Shown: positions 1-9,345, numbered from the stretch's first letter. The stretch is DNA of 64,000 nucleotides from Flavobacterium sp. GSB-24 (GCF_027924665.1 NZ_AP027043.1:4712001-4776000); one strand, 5' to 3'. Notes: a model not told the origin generated them from the sequence alone. A program made the numbers and translations.

Positions 1-1061
1 ATAAAATTATTGATGCTATGGGCAAAGTTGTTCTTCCTTCTTGGTGCGACAGTCACACGCATATTGTCTACGCAGGAAATCGCGAACAAGAATTTGTGGA
101 CCGTATTAACGGACTTTCGTATGAAGAAATAGCAAATCGCGGAGGCGGTATTTTAAATTCGGCTAAAAAACTCAACGAAACTTCTGAAGAAGAAATCTAC
201 AAACAGTCAAAACTTCGCCTGGAAGAAGTTATGCATTTAGGAACTGGTGCTGTTGAAATAAAATCTGGATATGGGCTAACTATTGAAGGAGAATTGAAAA
301 TGCTTCGTGTTATTAAAAAACTGGCTGAAAATTATCCAATTTCAATTAAAGCTACATTTTTAGGAGCGCATGCTTTTCCAACGCATTATAAAGAAAATAA
401 AGCTGGATATATTGAAGAAATCATCACTAAAATGATTCCAGAAATTGCTCAAAATAAATTAGCCGAATATGTAGATGTATTTTGTGAAAGCGGTTACTTT
501 TCTGTGGAAGAAACCGAAAAAATTATGCAGGCAGGAATTCAATTTGGTCTAAAACCAAAAATTCATGTCAATCAATTTAATTCTATTGGCGGCATTCAGG
601 CTGGTATTAAATTTAAGGCCCTTTCTGTAGATCATCTAGAAGTTATGACATCAGAAGACATTGAAGCTTTAAAAGATAGCGAGACAATGCCTGTAGCCTT
701 GCCGTCTTGTTCCTACTTTTTAAGCATTCCGTACACGCCCGCACGTGAAATGATTAAAGCAGGCTTACCTTTGGCTTTAGCAACAGATTTCAATCCTGGT
801 TCTACTCCATCTGGAAACATGAATTTTGTTGTTGCAACGGCTTGTATCAAGATGAAAATGACACCAGAAGAAGCAATTAATGCTGCAACAATAAACGGTG
901 CTTATGCCATGGGACTTTCAGAAACGCATGGAAGTATTACAAAAGGCAAAAAAGCCAATCTGATTCTAACAAAACCCATTTCTTCTTATTACCAAATTCC
1001 TTATGCCTTTGGAAGCAATCTTATAGAATCTGTTTTTGTTGAAGGAAAAATTCTAGAATAA
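1..1061 (+). CDS. hutI: imidazolonepropionase (5' end cut by window)
   Basis: Imidazolonepropionase, third step of histidine degradation: it hydrolyses 4-imidazolone-5-propanoate to N-formimidoyl-L-glutamate in the cytoplasm. The frame is already open at base 3 and reads KIIDA before the first ATG at 18, so the window starts inside the gene. About 352 of the usual ~410 residues are present and only the N-terminal cap is missing. The metal-binding HxH pair lies in PSWCDSHTHIVYAG. Further active-site residues are in HVNQFNS, SVDHLE and the metal Asp of ATDFNPGSTPSGN. The next pathway enzyme, hutG, follows on the same strand at 2213 but is separated by a reverse-strand gene. Family assignment is firm. 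Confidence 0.95.
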   Translation, partial: KIIDAMGKVVLPSWCDSHTHIVYAGNREQEFVDRINGLSYEEIANRGGGILNSAKKLNETSEEEIYKQSKLRLEEVMHLGTGAVEIKSGYGLTIEGELKMLRVIKKLAENYPISIKATFLGAHAFPTHYKENKAGYIEEIITKMIPEIAQNKLAEYVDVFCESGYFSVEETEKIMQAGIQFGLKPKIHVNQFNSIGGIQAGIKFKALSVDHLEVMTSEDIEALKDSETMPVALPSCSYFLSIPYTPAREMIKAGLPLALATDFNPGSTPSGNMNFVVATACIKMKMTPEEAINAATINGAYAMGLSETHGSITKGKKANLILTKPISSYYQIPYAFGSNLIESVFVEGKILE

Positions 1062-1102
1062 ACAATTATTCTTTTTACAAAATAAATCATTCCAAACATA
1101 AC

Positions 1103-1122
1103 CCGTAGTTTCAACTACGGGA
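1103..1122. repeat. short perfect hairpin, probable dispersed repeat
   Basis: CCCGTAGTT and AACTACGGG form a perfect 9-bp inverted repeat with a 2-base spacer (or 8 bp with a 4-base loop), 41 bases after the hutI stop. It is not followed by a T run, so it is not a good terminator. It may be one copy of a dispersed palindromic repeat; copy number cannot be judged from this window. Confidence 0.5.
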
Positions 1123-1173
1123 AACTTACAGTTCTCCGAACAGTGACAAAAGCATTCAAATTTACCCATAAAA

Positions 1174-1200
1174 AAAGGCCTGTGAAAATCACAGACCTTT
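1174..1200. terminator. bidirectional terminator between hutI and 1236-2114
   Basis: A 12-bp stem (AAAGGCCTGTGA paired with TCACAGACCTTT, one mismatch) is flanked by A runs on the left. On the reverse strand the mismatch becomes a G-U pair and the stem ends in a run of T, so it works best for the reverse gene ending at 1236. It can also stop hutI transcription. Confidence 0.75.
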
Positions 1201-1235
1201 AATATCTAAGTGGTATTATATCCCTTTGGCAGAAA

Positions 1236-2114
1236 TTATCTTAAACTGAAACTAGTTTTAGAAACTAATTCGTCATTATCAAAAATATTGATAAAGTAAG
1301 TTCCTTTAGCAAAATCTTTTCCTGGAAGATCTTCGCTCACGTTTACAGTTTTATTTTCATATTTCACAGTAGTTTTAAAACTGTAAGTCAATGAATTGTC
1401 ACCGAAATTTTCAGTTTTCTTTTCACCTAAAACATTGTTCTTAGCATCGATAACTTGTACATAATACGTTTTATCTCCAGATTTTGCGATTTGATTTTCA
1501 GCAATTGTAAAACTAACTTTTAAAACATCAGCACGACTTGCTTTGTCTGTTTCAATTTGTTTACCAGAGCTTTTCAATTTATAAGCTGAAGTTTTTGTAT
1601 TTAGTACTGATAACTTCGCACCTTTTTCTACTGTTTTAGCCAATTCTTCGTTTTGACCAACTAATACTTCGTTATATTTCTTAGATTCTCCTAGAACTAC
1701 AATAGTACTATCTCTTTGAGTAGTTAAAACACCATTTTGTTTTTTCAACTCATCATTTTCAGCAACTAAAGTTTTCATTTTACTCTGCATTGCCTGAACT
1801 TGAGATCTGTATTTAGAAACATCTCCTTTAGACTTGTTTAAATCATCCATTAAAGCAACTACTTTATCTCTCTCTTGGATTAATTCGTCAGACATAGAAG
1901 TGTTTTCAGCAATTGCAGCATCATAAGTCGCTTTCAGCTCTTGCAAATCTTTCATAACAGATTCTTTCTCTGTCAAAGTTGTTGTAAGTTCTGTTTTAAC
2001 TACATCTGTATCAGATGATAATTTAAAAATATACACTAAGCTACCAATCAGTAGGACTGCTAAAACTGCGATTATCGCCTTTAGACTTGAATTGTTGTTC
2101 TTTGGGTTTTCCAT
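1236..2114 (-). CDS. membrane-anchored coiled-coil protein, unknown function
   Basis: The function is not recognised. The 292-residue protein has a short polar N-terminus with a run of Asn, one membrane segment at about residues 13-30, a long charged coiled coil at about 35-165 rich in Lys, Glu and Gln, then a C-terminal beta-rich domain (about 170-292) with GTYFINIFDNDELVSK near the end. That order suggests a single-span inner-membrane protein with the coiled coil and beta domain outside the cytoplasm. It is transcribed away from hutG from its own promoter and sits inside the hut gene pair, but nothing in it points to histidine metabolism. Confidence 0.8.
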   Translation of the reverse strand: MENPKNNNSSLKAIIAVLAVLLIGSLVYIFKLSSDTDVVKTELTTTLTEKESVMKDLQELKATYDAAIAENTSMSDELIQERDKVVALMDDLNKSKGDVSKYRSQVQAMQSKMKTLVAENDELKKQNGVLTTQRDSTIVVLGESKKYNEVLVGQNEELAKTVEKGAKLSVLNTKTSAYKLKSSGKQIETDKASRADVLKVSFTIAENQIAKSGDKTYYVQVIDAKNNVLGEKKTENFGDNSLTYSFKTTVKYENKTVNVSEDLPGKDFAKGTYFINIFDNDELVSKTSFSLR

Positions 2115-2137
2115 ATTTAAATAATTTTCTTTAATAA

Positions 2138-2145
2138 CAAATTTA
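2138..2145 (-). promoter_or_regulatory. putative -7 promoter element (TAAATTTG)
   Basis: On the reverse strand this reads TAAATTTG, an exact match to the Bacteroidota -7 motif TAnnTTTG, about 24 bases before the start at 2114. A clear -33 TTG is not visible. It is back to back with the forward element at 2188. Confidence 0.55.
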
Positions 2146-2187
2146 AGAATTAATATAAGGTAATAACGTAAGTTTCTACAATTATAT

Positions 2188-2195
2188 TATTTTTG
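2188..2195 (+). promoter_or_regulatory. putative -7 promoter element for hutG (TATTTTTG)
   Basis: TATTTTTG matches the Bacteroidota -7 motif TAnnTTTG and ends 17 bases before the hutG ATG at 2213, which would give a leader of roughly 12 bases. The -33 element is weak. Confidence 0.55.
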
Positions 2196-2212
2196 GAAAA
2201 TAAATTTTTTTC

Positions 2213-3250
2213 ATGGAAAAATTAATCCCTTTCACTATAAATGATTTAGCAAAAGTCACAAATCATCGAAGTGGTGAAATAAAGTTCGGAGAAAAAATGA
2301 TTGTCATTCCATCTGGAGTTGATAAAATCAATTTTTTAAAAGAAAGTGAAGCTAAATATGTCCTTCTTGGAATTCCTGAAGATATAGGCGTACGTGCCAA
2401 TTACGGAAGACCTGGAGCTGCTTCTGCATGGCAGAGCGCGATAAAAAGTATTGCCAACATTCAGCATAATCGGTTTTGTAAAGGAAGTAACATTATTGTT
2501 TTAGGACAGATTAATGTTGCTGACGAAATGCGTGAAGTCGAAAATCTTGATTTTAATGATATCGATGATCGTTCAAAATTAAGTCAGCTGGTTGAAAAAA
2601 TTGATAAAGAAGTATCTCATATTATTTTTACCATAATTAAAGCCGGAAAAACGCCTATTATCATCGGTGGGGGCCACAATAATGCTTACGGAAATATTAA
2701 AGGAGCGGCTTTAGCCAAAGGAAAACCTATAAACGCAATAAATTTTGATGCACATTCTGATTTTAGAATTCTTGAAGGACGTCACAGCGGCAACGGATTT
2801 TCATACGCTTACGAAGAAGGGTTTTTAAAAAAATATTTCATTTTTGGACTTCACGAAAATTATACTTCAAAAAGTGTTTTAGATATAATTAAAAAACTAG
2901 AAGACCGAGTTCGATATAATACTTATGACAGTGTAAACATTAGAAAAGAAAAAGATTTCAATCGAGAAATGATTGCCGCTTTAGATTTTGTTAAAAATGA
3001 TGCTTTCGGAATTGAAATTGATCTTGATGCAATTCCTAATATTGCAAGCAGTGCCATGACAATTAGCGGTTTTTCTGTTGAAGAATTGAGACAGTTTGTT
3101 TCTTTTTTCGCCGAACATAAAAACGCTGCTTATCTGCATATCTGCGAAGGAGCACCAGATTTAGACAATTCGCCTAATAATAATTTAATTGGTAAATTAA
3201 TTGGATATTTAGTAACCGATTTTATTAAAGCAAACATCGAAAAAGATTAA
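2213..3250 (+). CDS. hutG: formimidoylglutamase (arginase family)
   Basis: Arginase/ureohydrolase-fold enzyme. Next to hutI it most likely splits N-formimidoyl-L-glutamate into glutamate and formamide, the last step of histidine breakdown. The two-manganese site is visible in order: GGGHNNAYG, then NFDAHSDFR (the DxHxD motif), then EIDLDAIPN. The length of 345 residues suits the family. The other possibility is arginase or agmatinase, which share the fold and metal ligands; the hutI neighbour favours the histidine pathway. The ATG at 2213 is preceded by a TAnnTTTG promoter. Confidence 0.85.
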   Translation: MEKLIPFTINDLAKVTNHRSGEIKFGEKMIVIPSGVDKINFLKESEAKYVLLGIPEDIGVRANYGRPGAASAWQSAIKSIANIQHNRFCKGSNIIVLGQINVADEMREVENLDFNDIDDRSKLSQLVEKIDKEVSHIIFTIIKAGKTPIIIGGGHNNAYGNIKGAALAKGKPINAINFDAHSDFRILEGRHSGNGFSYAYEEGFLKKYFIFGLHENYTSKSVLDIIKKLEDRVRYNTYDSVNIRKEKDFNREMIAALDFVKNDAFGIEIDLDAIPNIASSAMTISGFSVEELRQFVSFFAEHKNAAYLHICEGAPDLDNSPNNNLIGKLIGYLVTDFIKANIEKD

Positions 3251-3332
3251 TTAAGCGACCAGATAAAATTCTAACGCGAAGCTGTTTTGCCAAATAAAAG
3301 CTAATTCAAACAAACGATTAACCGAATAAAAC

Positions 3333-3340
3333 TATCTTTG
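3333..3340 (+). promoter_or_regulatory. putative -7 promoter element for the helicase gene (TATCTTTG)
   Basis: TATCTTTG matches TAnnTTTG, 45 bases upstream of the ATG at 3386. It lies in the 135-base gap after hutG, so the helicase is probably transcribed on its own. Confidence 0.55.
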
Positions 3341-3385
3341 CACGGCATTTTAGTACTTAAAACTAAAATACTTAATACCTAAGAT

Positions 3386-4636
3386 ATGTTATTCGAAGAT
3401 TTATCACTTTCAAAAAGTATACAAAAAGCCGTATTTGAAGAAGGCTATTTAAATCCGACACCAATTCAGGAAAAATCTATTCCGATAGTTTTAGCAGGTC
3501 GTGATTTAATTGGCTGCGCGCAGACAGGGACAGGAAAAACGGCAGCATTTGCTATTCCAATCATACATCAATTACATAGAATTGTCGGTTCATCAAAAAA
3601 AGCGAAACAAATTCGTGCTCTTGTAGTTACGCCTACACGTGAATTAGCGGTACAAATTGGCCAGAGTTTTGACACTTATGCTAAATATACTAATTTAACA
3701 CAGCTGACAATTTTTGGAGGTGTATCTCAAAACCCTCAAGTTGAGGCTTTAAAAAATGGAATCGATATTTTAGTTGCGACTCCAGGACGTTTGCTTGACC
3801 TTCATAAACAGGGTTTTCTAGATTTAGACCATCTGCACACTTTAGTGCTCGATGAAGCTGATCAAATGCTGGATATGGGTTTTATTAATGATGTCAAAAA
3901 AATCGTAAAACTTACACCAAAGAACAGACAAACTTTACTTTTCTCTGCTACAATGCCAATTGCAATTCGCGAACTGGCAGAAATGTTTTTGCAGGATCCA
4001 GAAAAAGTAGAAGTATCTCCTGTTTCATCAACAGCCGAAAATGTAGAACAACGCATTTATTTTGTAGATAAAACTGAAAAAAGAAACTTGTTGTATAGTT
4101 TAATTAAAGAAGAAAATTTATCAAATGTGCTTGTTTTTTCAAGAACAAAACATGGTGCTGACAATGTTGTTAAAGCGCTTCGTAAAAAAGATATTCCAGC
4201 AGAAGCCATTCACGGAGACAAATCTCAGAATGCAAGACAAAGAGTTTTAGACGCTTTTAAGAATAAAGAAGTTGGTGTTTTGGTTGCTACAGATATTGCG
4301 GCTAGAGGAATTGACATTGAGCAACTGCCGTATGTGATTAATTTTGATTTACCGAATATCCCAGAAACTTATGTTCACCGTATCGGTCGTACAGGTCGTG
4401 CAGGAAATGGCGGAATTGCAATTTCTTTCTGCGGAAAAGATGAACTTCCATATTGGAAAGATATTCAGAAATTAATTAAAGTTGATGTAAAAACAATCGC
4501 AGATCACCCTTATCAATGGCAGTCTGGAAGTCCTGAAGCTGGAGAAAAACCAAAAAATTCTTCTAATAGAAGCGGTGGAGCTCATAAATCAAGAAAATCA
4601 AATACTTCTAAGAAAAACAAAAAACGCTGGTACTAA
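3386..4636 (+). CDS. rhlE: DEAD-box ATP-dependent RNA helicase, RhlE type
   Basis: Cytoplasmic ATP-dependent RNA helicase that remodels RNA in ribosome assembly, mRNA decay or cold adaptation. All motifs are in order: Q motif (NPTPIQEKSIP), Walker A AQTGTGKT near residue 50, PTRELA, TPGRLLD, DEAD near residue 157, SAT, then the C-terminal RecA domain with ATDIAARGID and HRIGRTGRAG. The core is followed by a short tail rich in Lys, Arg and Ser (KSRKSNTSKKNKKRWY) that probably binds RNA, as in RhlE proteins. The length is 416 residues. The gene meets the kinase gene tail to tail, with the two stop codons overlapping inside a shared terminator. Confidence 0.93.
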   Translation: MLFEDLSLSKSIQKAVFEEGYLNPTPIQEKSIPIVLAGRDLIGCAQTGTGKTAAFAIPIIHQLHRIVGSSKKAKQIRALVVTPTRELAVQIGQSFDTYAKYTNLTQLTIFGGVSQNPQVEALKNGIDILVATPGRLLDLHKQGFLDLDHLHTLVLDEADQMLDMGFINDVKKIVKLTPKNRQTLLFSATMPIAIRELAEMFLQDPEKVEVSPVSSTAENVEQRIYFVDKTEKRNLLYSLIKEENLSNVLVFSRTKHGADNVVKALRKKDIPAEAIHGDKSQNARQRVLDAFKNKEVGVLVATDIAARGIDIEQLPYVINFDLPNIPETYVHRIGRTGRAGNGGIAISFCGKDELPYWKDIQKLIKVDVKTIADHPYQWQSGSPEAGEKPKNSSNRSGGAHKSRKSNTSKKNKKRWY

Positions 4637-4646
4637 ACAGCGTTTT
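4621..4646. terminator. bidirectional terminator spanning both stop codons
   Basis: AAAACGCTG and CAGCGTTTT form a perfect 9-bp stem with an 8-base loop GTACTAAA. The forward stop TAA (4634-4636) and the reverse stop TAG (4633-4635) both lie in the loop. T runs follow the stem on both strands, so one hairpin ends both convergent genes. Confidence 0.85.
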
Positions 4647-6816
4647 TTTCTTTTATAAGGTAATTGATTATCTTAAATAATTTGACAGGTTCAAAAGGCT
4701 TAATTATAATATCATTCATTCCAGACGAAAGTGCTTCATCGGTAATTTCATCTTTGTCAAAAGCTGTTAAAGCAACAATTGGAGTTTCTATTCCTGCCAG
4801 ACGAATTCTTTTTGTCGTTTCAAAACCATTCATCAAAGGCATATTAATATCCATTAAAATCAAATCAAAGACTTCGTTTTCAAGAATTTTAAGCGCTGCA
4901 TAACCATCATCAACCACTTTACAGATATAATTATTTTTCTCAATAATCTTTTTGGTTACCAATTGATTGATTAAGTTATCTTCTACGACTAAAATTTTAT
5001 AAACTTCATTTGAGGTTAGATCAACTTCAATTTCATCAATAATACTTTTCGTTTTAGCCAAATCGTGCTCAAAACCAATTTCAAACGAAAATGAAGTACC
5101 TTTTCCGAGATCACTATCCAAAGTAATAGTACTTCCAAAGAGTCCAAGAAGTCTTTTTACAATACTAAGTCCTAATCCAGTTCCTTGATAATCTTCATCC
5201 TTTCTCCCAACTTGAACAAATTTTTCAAAAATCTTACTTTGGTCCACAAGGGCAATTCCTACGCCATTATCCTTAATTAAGAAATGCAGGTAATTCAGTT
5301 TTCCTTCTACCCTGCTTAGTTTTACTATTATTTCGACTTGCCCGTCTTTAGTAAACTTTAGTGCATTACTCACTAAATTCATTAAAATTTGAGCCAGTCT
5401 TAATTTATCTCCAATTAAATATTCTGGAATTTCAGGATCTATGTCTATTGAAATTCTATTGTTGTTTTTTTGGGAAAGAAAAGAAAGTGAGTTTTTTATA
5501 ACTGTGATTTCATCTGAAATATTAAATGTCAAATTTTCAAGTACTACTTTATTTTCTTCAATTTTATTAATCTGCAGAATATCATTTACCAAAGACAGTA
5601 AATATCTGGCAGAAAATTTAAGCGAACTTAGATGCTGGCTTCTAGAAATTTCTTTATGTTCTTCTAATAACATATTAGTAATTCCAACCACACCATACAA
5701 CGGAGTGCGTAATTCGTGGCTTATAGTCGAAATAAATTGTGTTTTCAGCAAAGATGCCTCCTCTGCAATTTCTTTCGCTTTTAGAAGCTCTAAATTATGT
5801 TTTTTCTTAAATCGAATATTCTTAACTAAAGTGATGATTAAAAACAGAAGTATAAAAGAAATCAAGATAAAAAGAATAACGATGATCCTTGATTTTTTAA
5901 GACTTTGAGACTGCTCTACTTTTTCACTTTCAATTTTATCAATCTGTCTTTTATATTCATCTAACTCAAGCCCCATTCCCGCAATCGAAGCTTTTTTTAG
6001 TTTCTTTTCGTTATATAGTACTTCCGAAATTTTATTGTGATTCACTAAAGCTTCATAAGCCTCTTTGTGCCTTTTAATTTTATTTAAAAACTTTGAATAT
6101 TCTAAATAAACATTCGATAAATCTGTTTTTTCTTCACATGTTTTTCCTGCTTCAATAGCACTTAAAAAATAAGTATTAGCCGCATTATTATCGTTTTTGT
6201 AACTTAAATAAATCGCATTAAGCATATCTACGATAACTTCTGTAGATCCGTCGCTATATTTGTTTTTTGTGCTGTTAATGTATTTTAAAAAAAGATATCC
6301 CTGATCGTAATTTTTAATATCAAAGTATGCCCAGGTAATATTTACATTTGTAAAGTAAACTTCTTTTAAATCATTAATTTTCAAACCATAAGCTACAGAT
6401 TTTTTATAATAACTAATACCTTTGTCAAATTGTTTCTTTTCGAAACAATACATGTTCCCTAGATTATTATAGAGGTTGCATTTTAGAGAGTCGTTATTTG
6501 TTTTATTGGCATAATACAAGCTTTTTTTATAGAAGAAAATCGCTTTATCAAAGTCTGATAATTCATTATAGTTAGCCGCAATAATATTATAGGAACGAGA
6601 AATGAGGCAATAGTCTTTTAGTAATGTTGCAGAATTTAATGCCGCTCTAGAAATTTTTAGTGATTGCTCAAAATTAGATTCCCGAAAATTTAAAAGTGCT
6701 TTTTTAACCAGCTTATCGATCTTAGGATCTTTATTACAATTAGATTGAGAAATTGCCGAATTGGCGAAGCAATTCAGACCAAAGAATAGAAGTAAAAATA
6801 TCCGTATTTGGGGCAT
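4633..6816 (-). CDS. TPR-containing hybrid sensor histidine kinase
   Basis: Two-component hybrid kinase of 727 residues. A signal peptide ends near residue 24 (NSAIS), followed by a periplasmic helical region with TPR repeats (about 35-280), one membrane segment at about 309-330 and a short coiled linker. The HisKA box SHELRTP has its phospho-His near residue 367. The HATPase follows, with NLVSNALKF, DNGVGI and GTGLGLSIV. A C-terminal receiver starts at ILVVEDN, has the phospho-Asp in LILMDINMP near 652, and ends with IKPF. There is no DNA-binding output and no adjacent regulator, so it is probably an orphan phosphorelay component. The ligand sensed by the TPRs is unknown. Confidence 0.92.
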   Translation of the reverse strand: MPQIRIFLLLFFGLNCFANSAISQSNCNKDPKIDKLVKKALLNFRESNFEQSLKISRAALNSATLLKDYCLISRSYNIIAANYNELSDFDKAIFFYKKSLYYANKTNNDSLKCNLYNNLGNMYCFEKKQFDKGISYYKKSVAYGLKINDLKEVYFTNVNITWAYFDIKNYDQGYLFLKYINSTKNKYSDGSTEVIVDMLNAIYLSYKNDNNAANTYFLSAIEAGKTCEEKTDLSNVYLEYSKFLNKIKRHKEAYEALVNHNKISEVLYNEKKLKKASIAGMGLELDEYKRQIDKIESEKVEQSQSLKKSRIIVILFILISFILLFLIITLVKNIRFKKKHNLELLKAKEIAEEASLLKTQFISTISHELRTPLYGVVGITNMLLEEHKEISRSQHLSSLKFSARYLLSLVNDILQINKIEENKVVLENLTFNISDEITVIKNSLSFLSQKNNNRISIDIDPEIPEYLIGDKLRLAQILMNLVSNALKFTKDGQVEIIVKLSRVEGKLNYLHFLIKDNGVGIALVDQSKIFEKFVQVGRKDEDYQGTGLGLSIVKRLLGLFGSTITLDSDLGKGTSFSFEIGFEHDLAKTKSIIDEIEVDLTSNEVYKILVVEDNLINQLVTKKIIEKNNYICKVVDDGYAALKILENEVFDLILMDINMPLMNGFETTKRIRLAGIETPIVALTAFDKDEITDEALSSGMNDIIIKPFEPVKLFKIINYLIKEKNAV

Positions 6817-6833
6817 TAATCGGCTAGTTTTAT

Positions 6834-6841
6834 CAAATATA
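6834..6841 (-). promoter_or_regulatory. putative -7 promoter element for the hybrid kinase (TATATTTG)
   Basis: On the reverse strand TATATTTG matches TAnnTTTG and ends 18 bases before the ATG at 6816. It sits just downstream of the terminator of the preceding symporter gene, so the kinase is a separate unit. Confidence 0.6.
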
Positions 6842-6857
6842 CACTTTAAAATAAAAA

Positions 6858-6888
6858 AAAGCTGTATTTCATAAAAAAATACAGCTTT
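6858..6888 (-). terminator. terminator downstream of the symporter gene
   Basis: AAAGCTGTATTT pairs perfectly with AAATACAGCTTT (12 bp) around a 7-base loop. On the reverse strand it is followed by a T run, as expected for the end of the transcript from 8218-6959. Confidence 0.8.
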
Positions 6889-6958
6889 TGACTTGTTATT
6901 TAGGACACTAAGGCCAAAAAATAATATTCTTAGTGTTAAAATCTTATTCGTTTATTGT

Positions 6959-8218
6959 TTATTCTTTACCTTCTTCCCACTGTCCTACAACAGAAGTTGC
7001 CAGTGCATTTCCAAGTACATTTGTTGCACTTCTAAACATATCACAAAAATGATCAATAGGCAGAATCAATGCAATACCTTCAATTGGAATATCAAACATG
7101 CCGCAAGTTGCCGCAACAACAACTAAACTTGCTCTTGGAACACCTGCAATACCTTTACTGGTTAGCATTAATACTAACAGCATCGCCATTTGAGTTCCCA
7201 AATCTAAATGTACATTGTAAAACTGTGCAATAAAAATACTGGCAAAAGTCATATACATCATGCTTCCATCAAGATTAAACGAATAACCAAGCGGCAGCAT
7301 AAAAGAAACAATTTTATCTTTTACTCCAAAACCTTCTAATTCTTCTGTTAGTTTAGGAAATACAGCCTCGCTGCTAGTTGTTCCAAAAGCAATTGCTAAT
7401 GGCCCAGTGATACGTCTTAATAATTCTGTCATTCTTCCTTTTAAGAAAATATAACCAACAGCTATTAAAAGCACCCACAATGTACTAATACCGATTAAGA
7501 ACGATCCGAAAAATTTAAAATAAGTAATTACCAATTCTTCAGCATCTCTAATAGCAAAAACAGCTGCAATAGCACCAAAAACTCCAATTGGAGCAAAGTT
7601 CATTACATAGTTTACCATTTTTAAAACAATGTGAGACAACTTATCAAAGGCTCCAATAATAGGTTTTACCTTTTCTCCTAAAGATGCCGCAGCTAATCCG
7701 AAGAAAATAGAAAAAACTACAATCTGCAGGATTTCATTTGTTGCCATTGCTTCAACAATACTTTTTGGCACAATATGCTCAACAAAATTTTCGAAAGATA
7801 AATTTTGTGTTTTACCAGTTACCTCAGTAGCAGCTGCCATATCTACGTGCTCTAGTTTTAGACCAACACCCGGCTGTAGAATATTTACGTAAAACAATCC
7901 AATTAATAAAGAAATAAATGAAGCTGTAAAAAACCATCCTATAGCTTTTCCTCCAATTCTCCCAACCGTTTTAATATCTCCTAATTTTGCAATTCCCACT
8001 ACCAGAGTCGTGAAAACCAAAGGGGAAATAATCATTTGCACCAAACGAATAAAAATAGTTGCCAGCATTTTTATCTTAGTACTAAAAGATTGTGCTGCTT
8101 CAGGCGAAATTGAATTGTGTAATATGATTCCCAAAATAGCTCCAAGAATCATCGCAATTATAATTTGCCCTGTTAATCCTGAAAGAAATGATTTTTTTTT
8201 AGTTTCTGTAACTTGCAT
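6959..8218 (-). CDS. dicarboxylate/amino acid:cation symporter (DAACS family)
   Basis: Inner-membrane secondary transporter that couples Na+ or H+ entry to uptake of glutamate, aspartate or C4-dicarboxylates. The length of 419 residues and the eight-helix plus hairpin pattern suit the family. Signature stretches are visible: FGTTSSEAVFPKL in the first hairpin region, LGYSFNLDGSMMYM (the conserved NxDG) and SKGIAGVPRASLVV in the second hairpin. The N-terminus is polar with LSGLTGQIIIAMILG opening the first helix. The substrate cannot be decided from sequence. It is followed by its own terminator and preceded by aroC in the same direction. Confidence 0.9.
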   Translation of the reverse strand: MQVTETKKKSFLSGLTGQIIIAMILGAILGIILHNSISPEAAQSFSTKIKMLATIFIRLVQMIISPLVFTTLVVGIAKLGDIKTVGRIGGKAIGWFFTASFISLLIGLFYVNILQPGVGLKLEHVDMAAATEVTGKTQNLSFENFVEHIVPKSIVEAMATNEILQIVVFSIFFGLAAASLGEKVKPIIGAFDKLSHIVLKMVNYVMNFAPIGVFGAIAAVFAIRDAEELVITYFKFFGSFLIGISTLWVLLIAVGYIFLKGRMTELLRRITGPLAIAFGTTSSEAVFPKLTEELEGFGVKDKIVSFMLPLGYSFNLDGSMMYMTFASIFIAQFYNVHLDLGTQMAMLLVLMLTSKGIAGVPRASLVVVAATCGMFDIPIEGIALILPIDHFCDMFRSATNVLGNALATSVVGQWEEGKE

Positions 8219-8270
8219 TAATTTACTTTTTAATTATTAAAATATAAGACCCTCACTGTCTTACCTTTTA

Positions 8271-9329
8271 TTAATATGTTTTGTTGATTAAATAAAAATC
8301 AGCCAAAACAATTGCGGCCATCGCTTCTACGATTGGCACTGCGCGAGGCACTACACACGGATCATGACGTCCTTTTCCTGTCATTGGTGTAATGTTACCT
8401 TTATTATCTAATGAGTCCTGAGTCTGCATAATAGTTGCTACAGGTTTAAAAGCTACTCTAAAATAAATATCCATTCCGTTGCTGATTCCTCCTTGAATTC
8501 CGCCAGAAAGATTGGTTTTAGTAGATCCGTTAGGATTGTACAAATCATTGTGCTCGCTTCCTTTCATTTCAGAACCAGGGAAACCGCTTCCGTATTCAAA
8601 ACCTTTTACTGCATTAATAGAAAGCATTGCTTTTCCTAATTCTGCATGAAGTTTATCAAAAACCGGTTCTCCTAAACCAACTGGAACATTTTGGATTACA
8701 CAAGTTACAACACCTCCAACGGTATCTCCTTGCTTACGAATATCACGAATATATTCTTCCATAATCGCTGCAGATTTTTCGTCTGGACAACGAACAGGAT
8801 TACTTTCTATTTTTGAAAAATCTAATTCTTGATAAGGCGTTTCTAAATGAATTGGCCCAACAGAAGAAACGTAAGCATTAAACTTAATCTCTGGAAGCAT
8901 TTGTTTTGCAATTGCCCCAGCTACTACCCTGCTTGCAGTTTCTCTAGCCGAACTTCGTCCGCCGCCGCGATAGTCACGAAAACCATATTTCTGATCGTAA
9001 ACATAATCAGCGTGGCTTGGTCTGTAATTATCTTTTATATGTGAATAATCATCTGACTTTTGATTGGTATTTGGAATAATAAACCCAATTGGGGTTCCTG
9101 TAGTTTTTCCTTCAAAAATTCCAGATAAGAACTGAACTGCATCTGGTTCCTTACGCTGTGTAACAATTGCCGACTGCCCTGGTTTTCTTCGAGCCATATC
9201 CAATTCAATTGCTTCAAAATCAAGTTGTATTCCTGGAGGGCATCCGTCAATAATGCCGCCTAAAGCTTCACCATGAGATTCTCCAAATGTTGTAACTTTA
9301 TATAGGGTGCCGTAGCTGTTTCCTGCCAT
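8271..9329 (-). CDS. aroC: chorismate synthase
   Basis: Last step of the shikimate pathway: FMN-dependent conversion of 5-enolpyruvylshikimate-3-phosphate to chorismate, in the cytoplasm. All three family signatures are visible: [18 protein letters not shown] at the N-terminus, [20 protein letters not shown] in the middle and [18 protein letters not shown] near the C-terminus. The length of 352 residues is normal. A TAnnTTTG promoter lies 17-24 bases upstream of the ATG. The symporter gene follows after 52 bases in the same direction and may be co-transcribed. Confidence 0.97.
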   Translation of the reverse strand: MAGNSYGTLYKVTTFGESHGEALGGIIDGCPPGIQLDFEAIELDMARRKPGQSAIVTQRKEPDAVQFLSGIFEGKTTGTPIGFIIPNTNQKSDDYSHIKDNYRPSHADYVYDQKYGFRDYRGGGRSSARETASRVVAGAIAKQMLPEIKFNAYVSSVGPIHLETPYQELDFSKIESNPVRCPDEKSAAIMEEYIRDIRKQGDTVGGVVTCVIQNVPVGLGEPVFDKLHAELGKAMLSINAVKGFEYGSGFPGSEMKGSEHNDLYNPNGSTKTNLSGGIQGGISNGMDIYFRVAFKPVATIMQTQDSLDNKGNITPMTGKGRHDPCVVPRAVPIVEAMAAIVLADFYLINKTY

Positions 9330-9345
9330 TGTATTTTGTTTTGAG

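Noticed and set aside
5441..5908. 155-residue forward ORF
   Set aside because: It lies wholly antisense to the kinase domain of the hybrid kinase, and its composition is that of a shadow frame.
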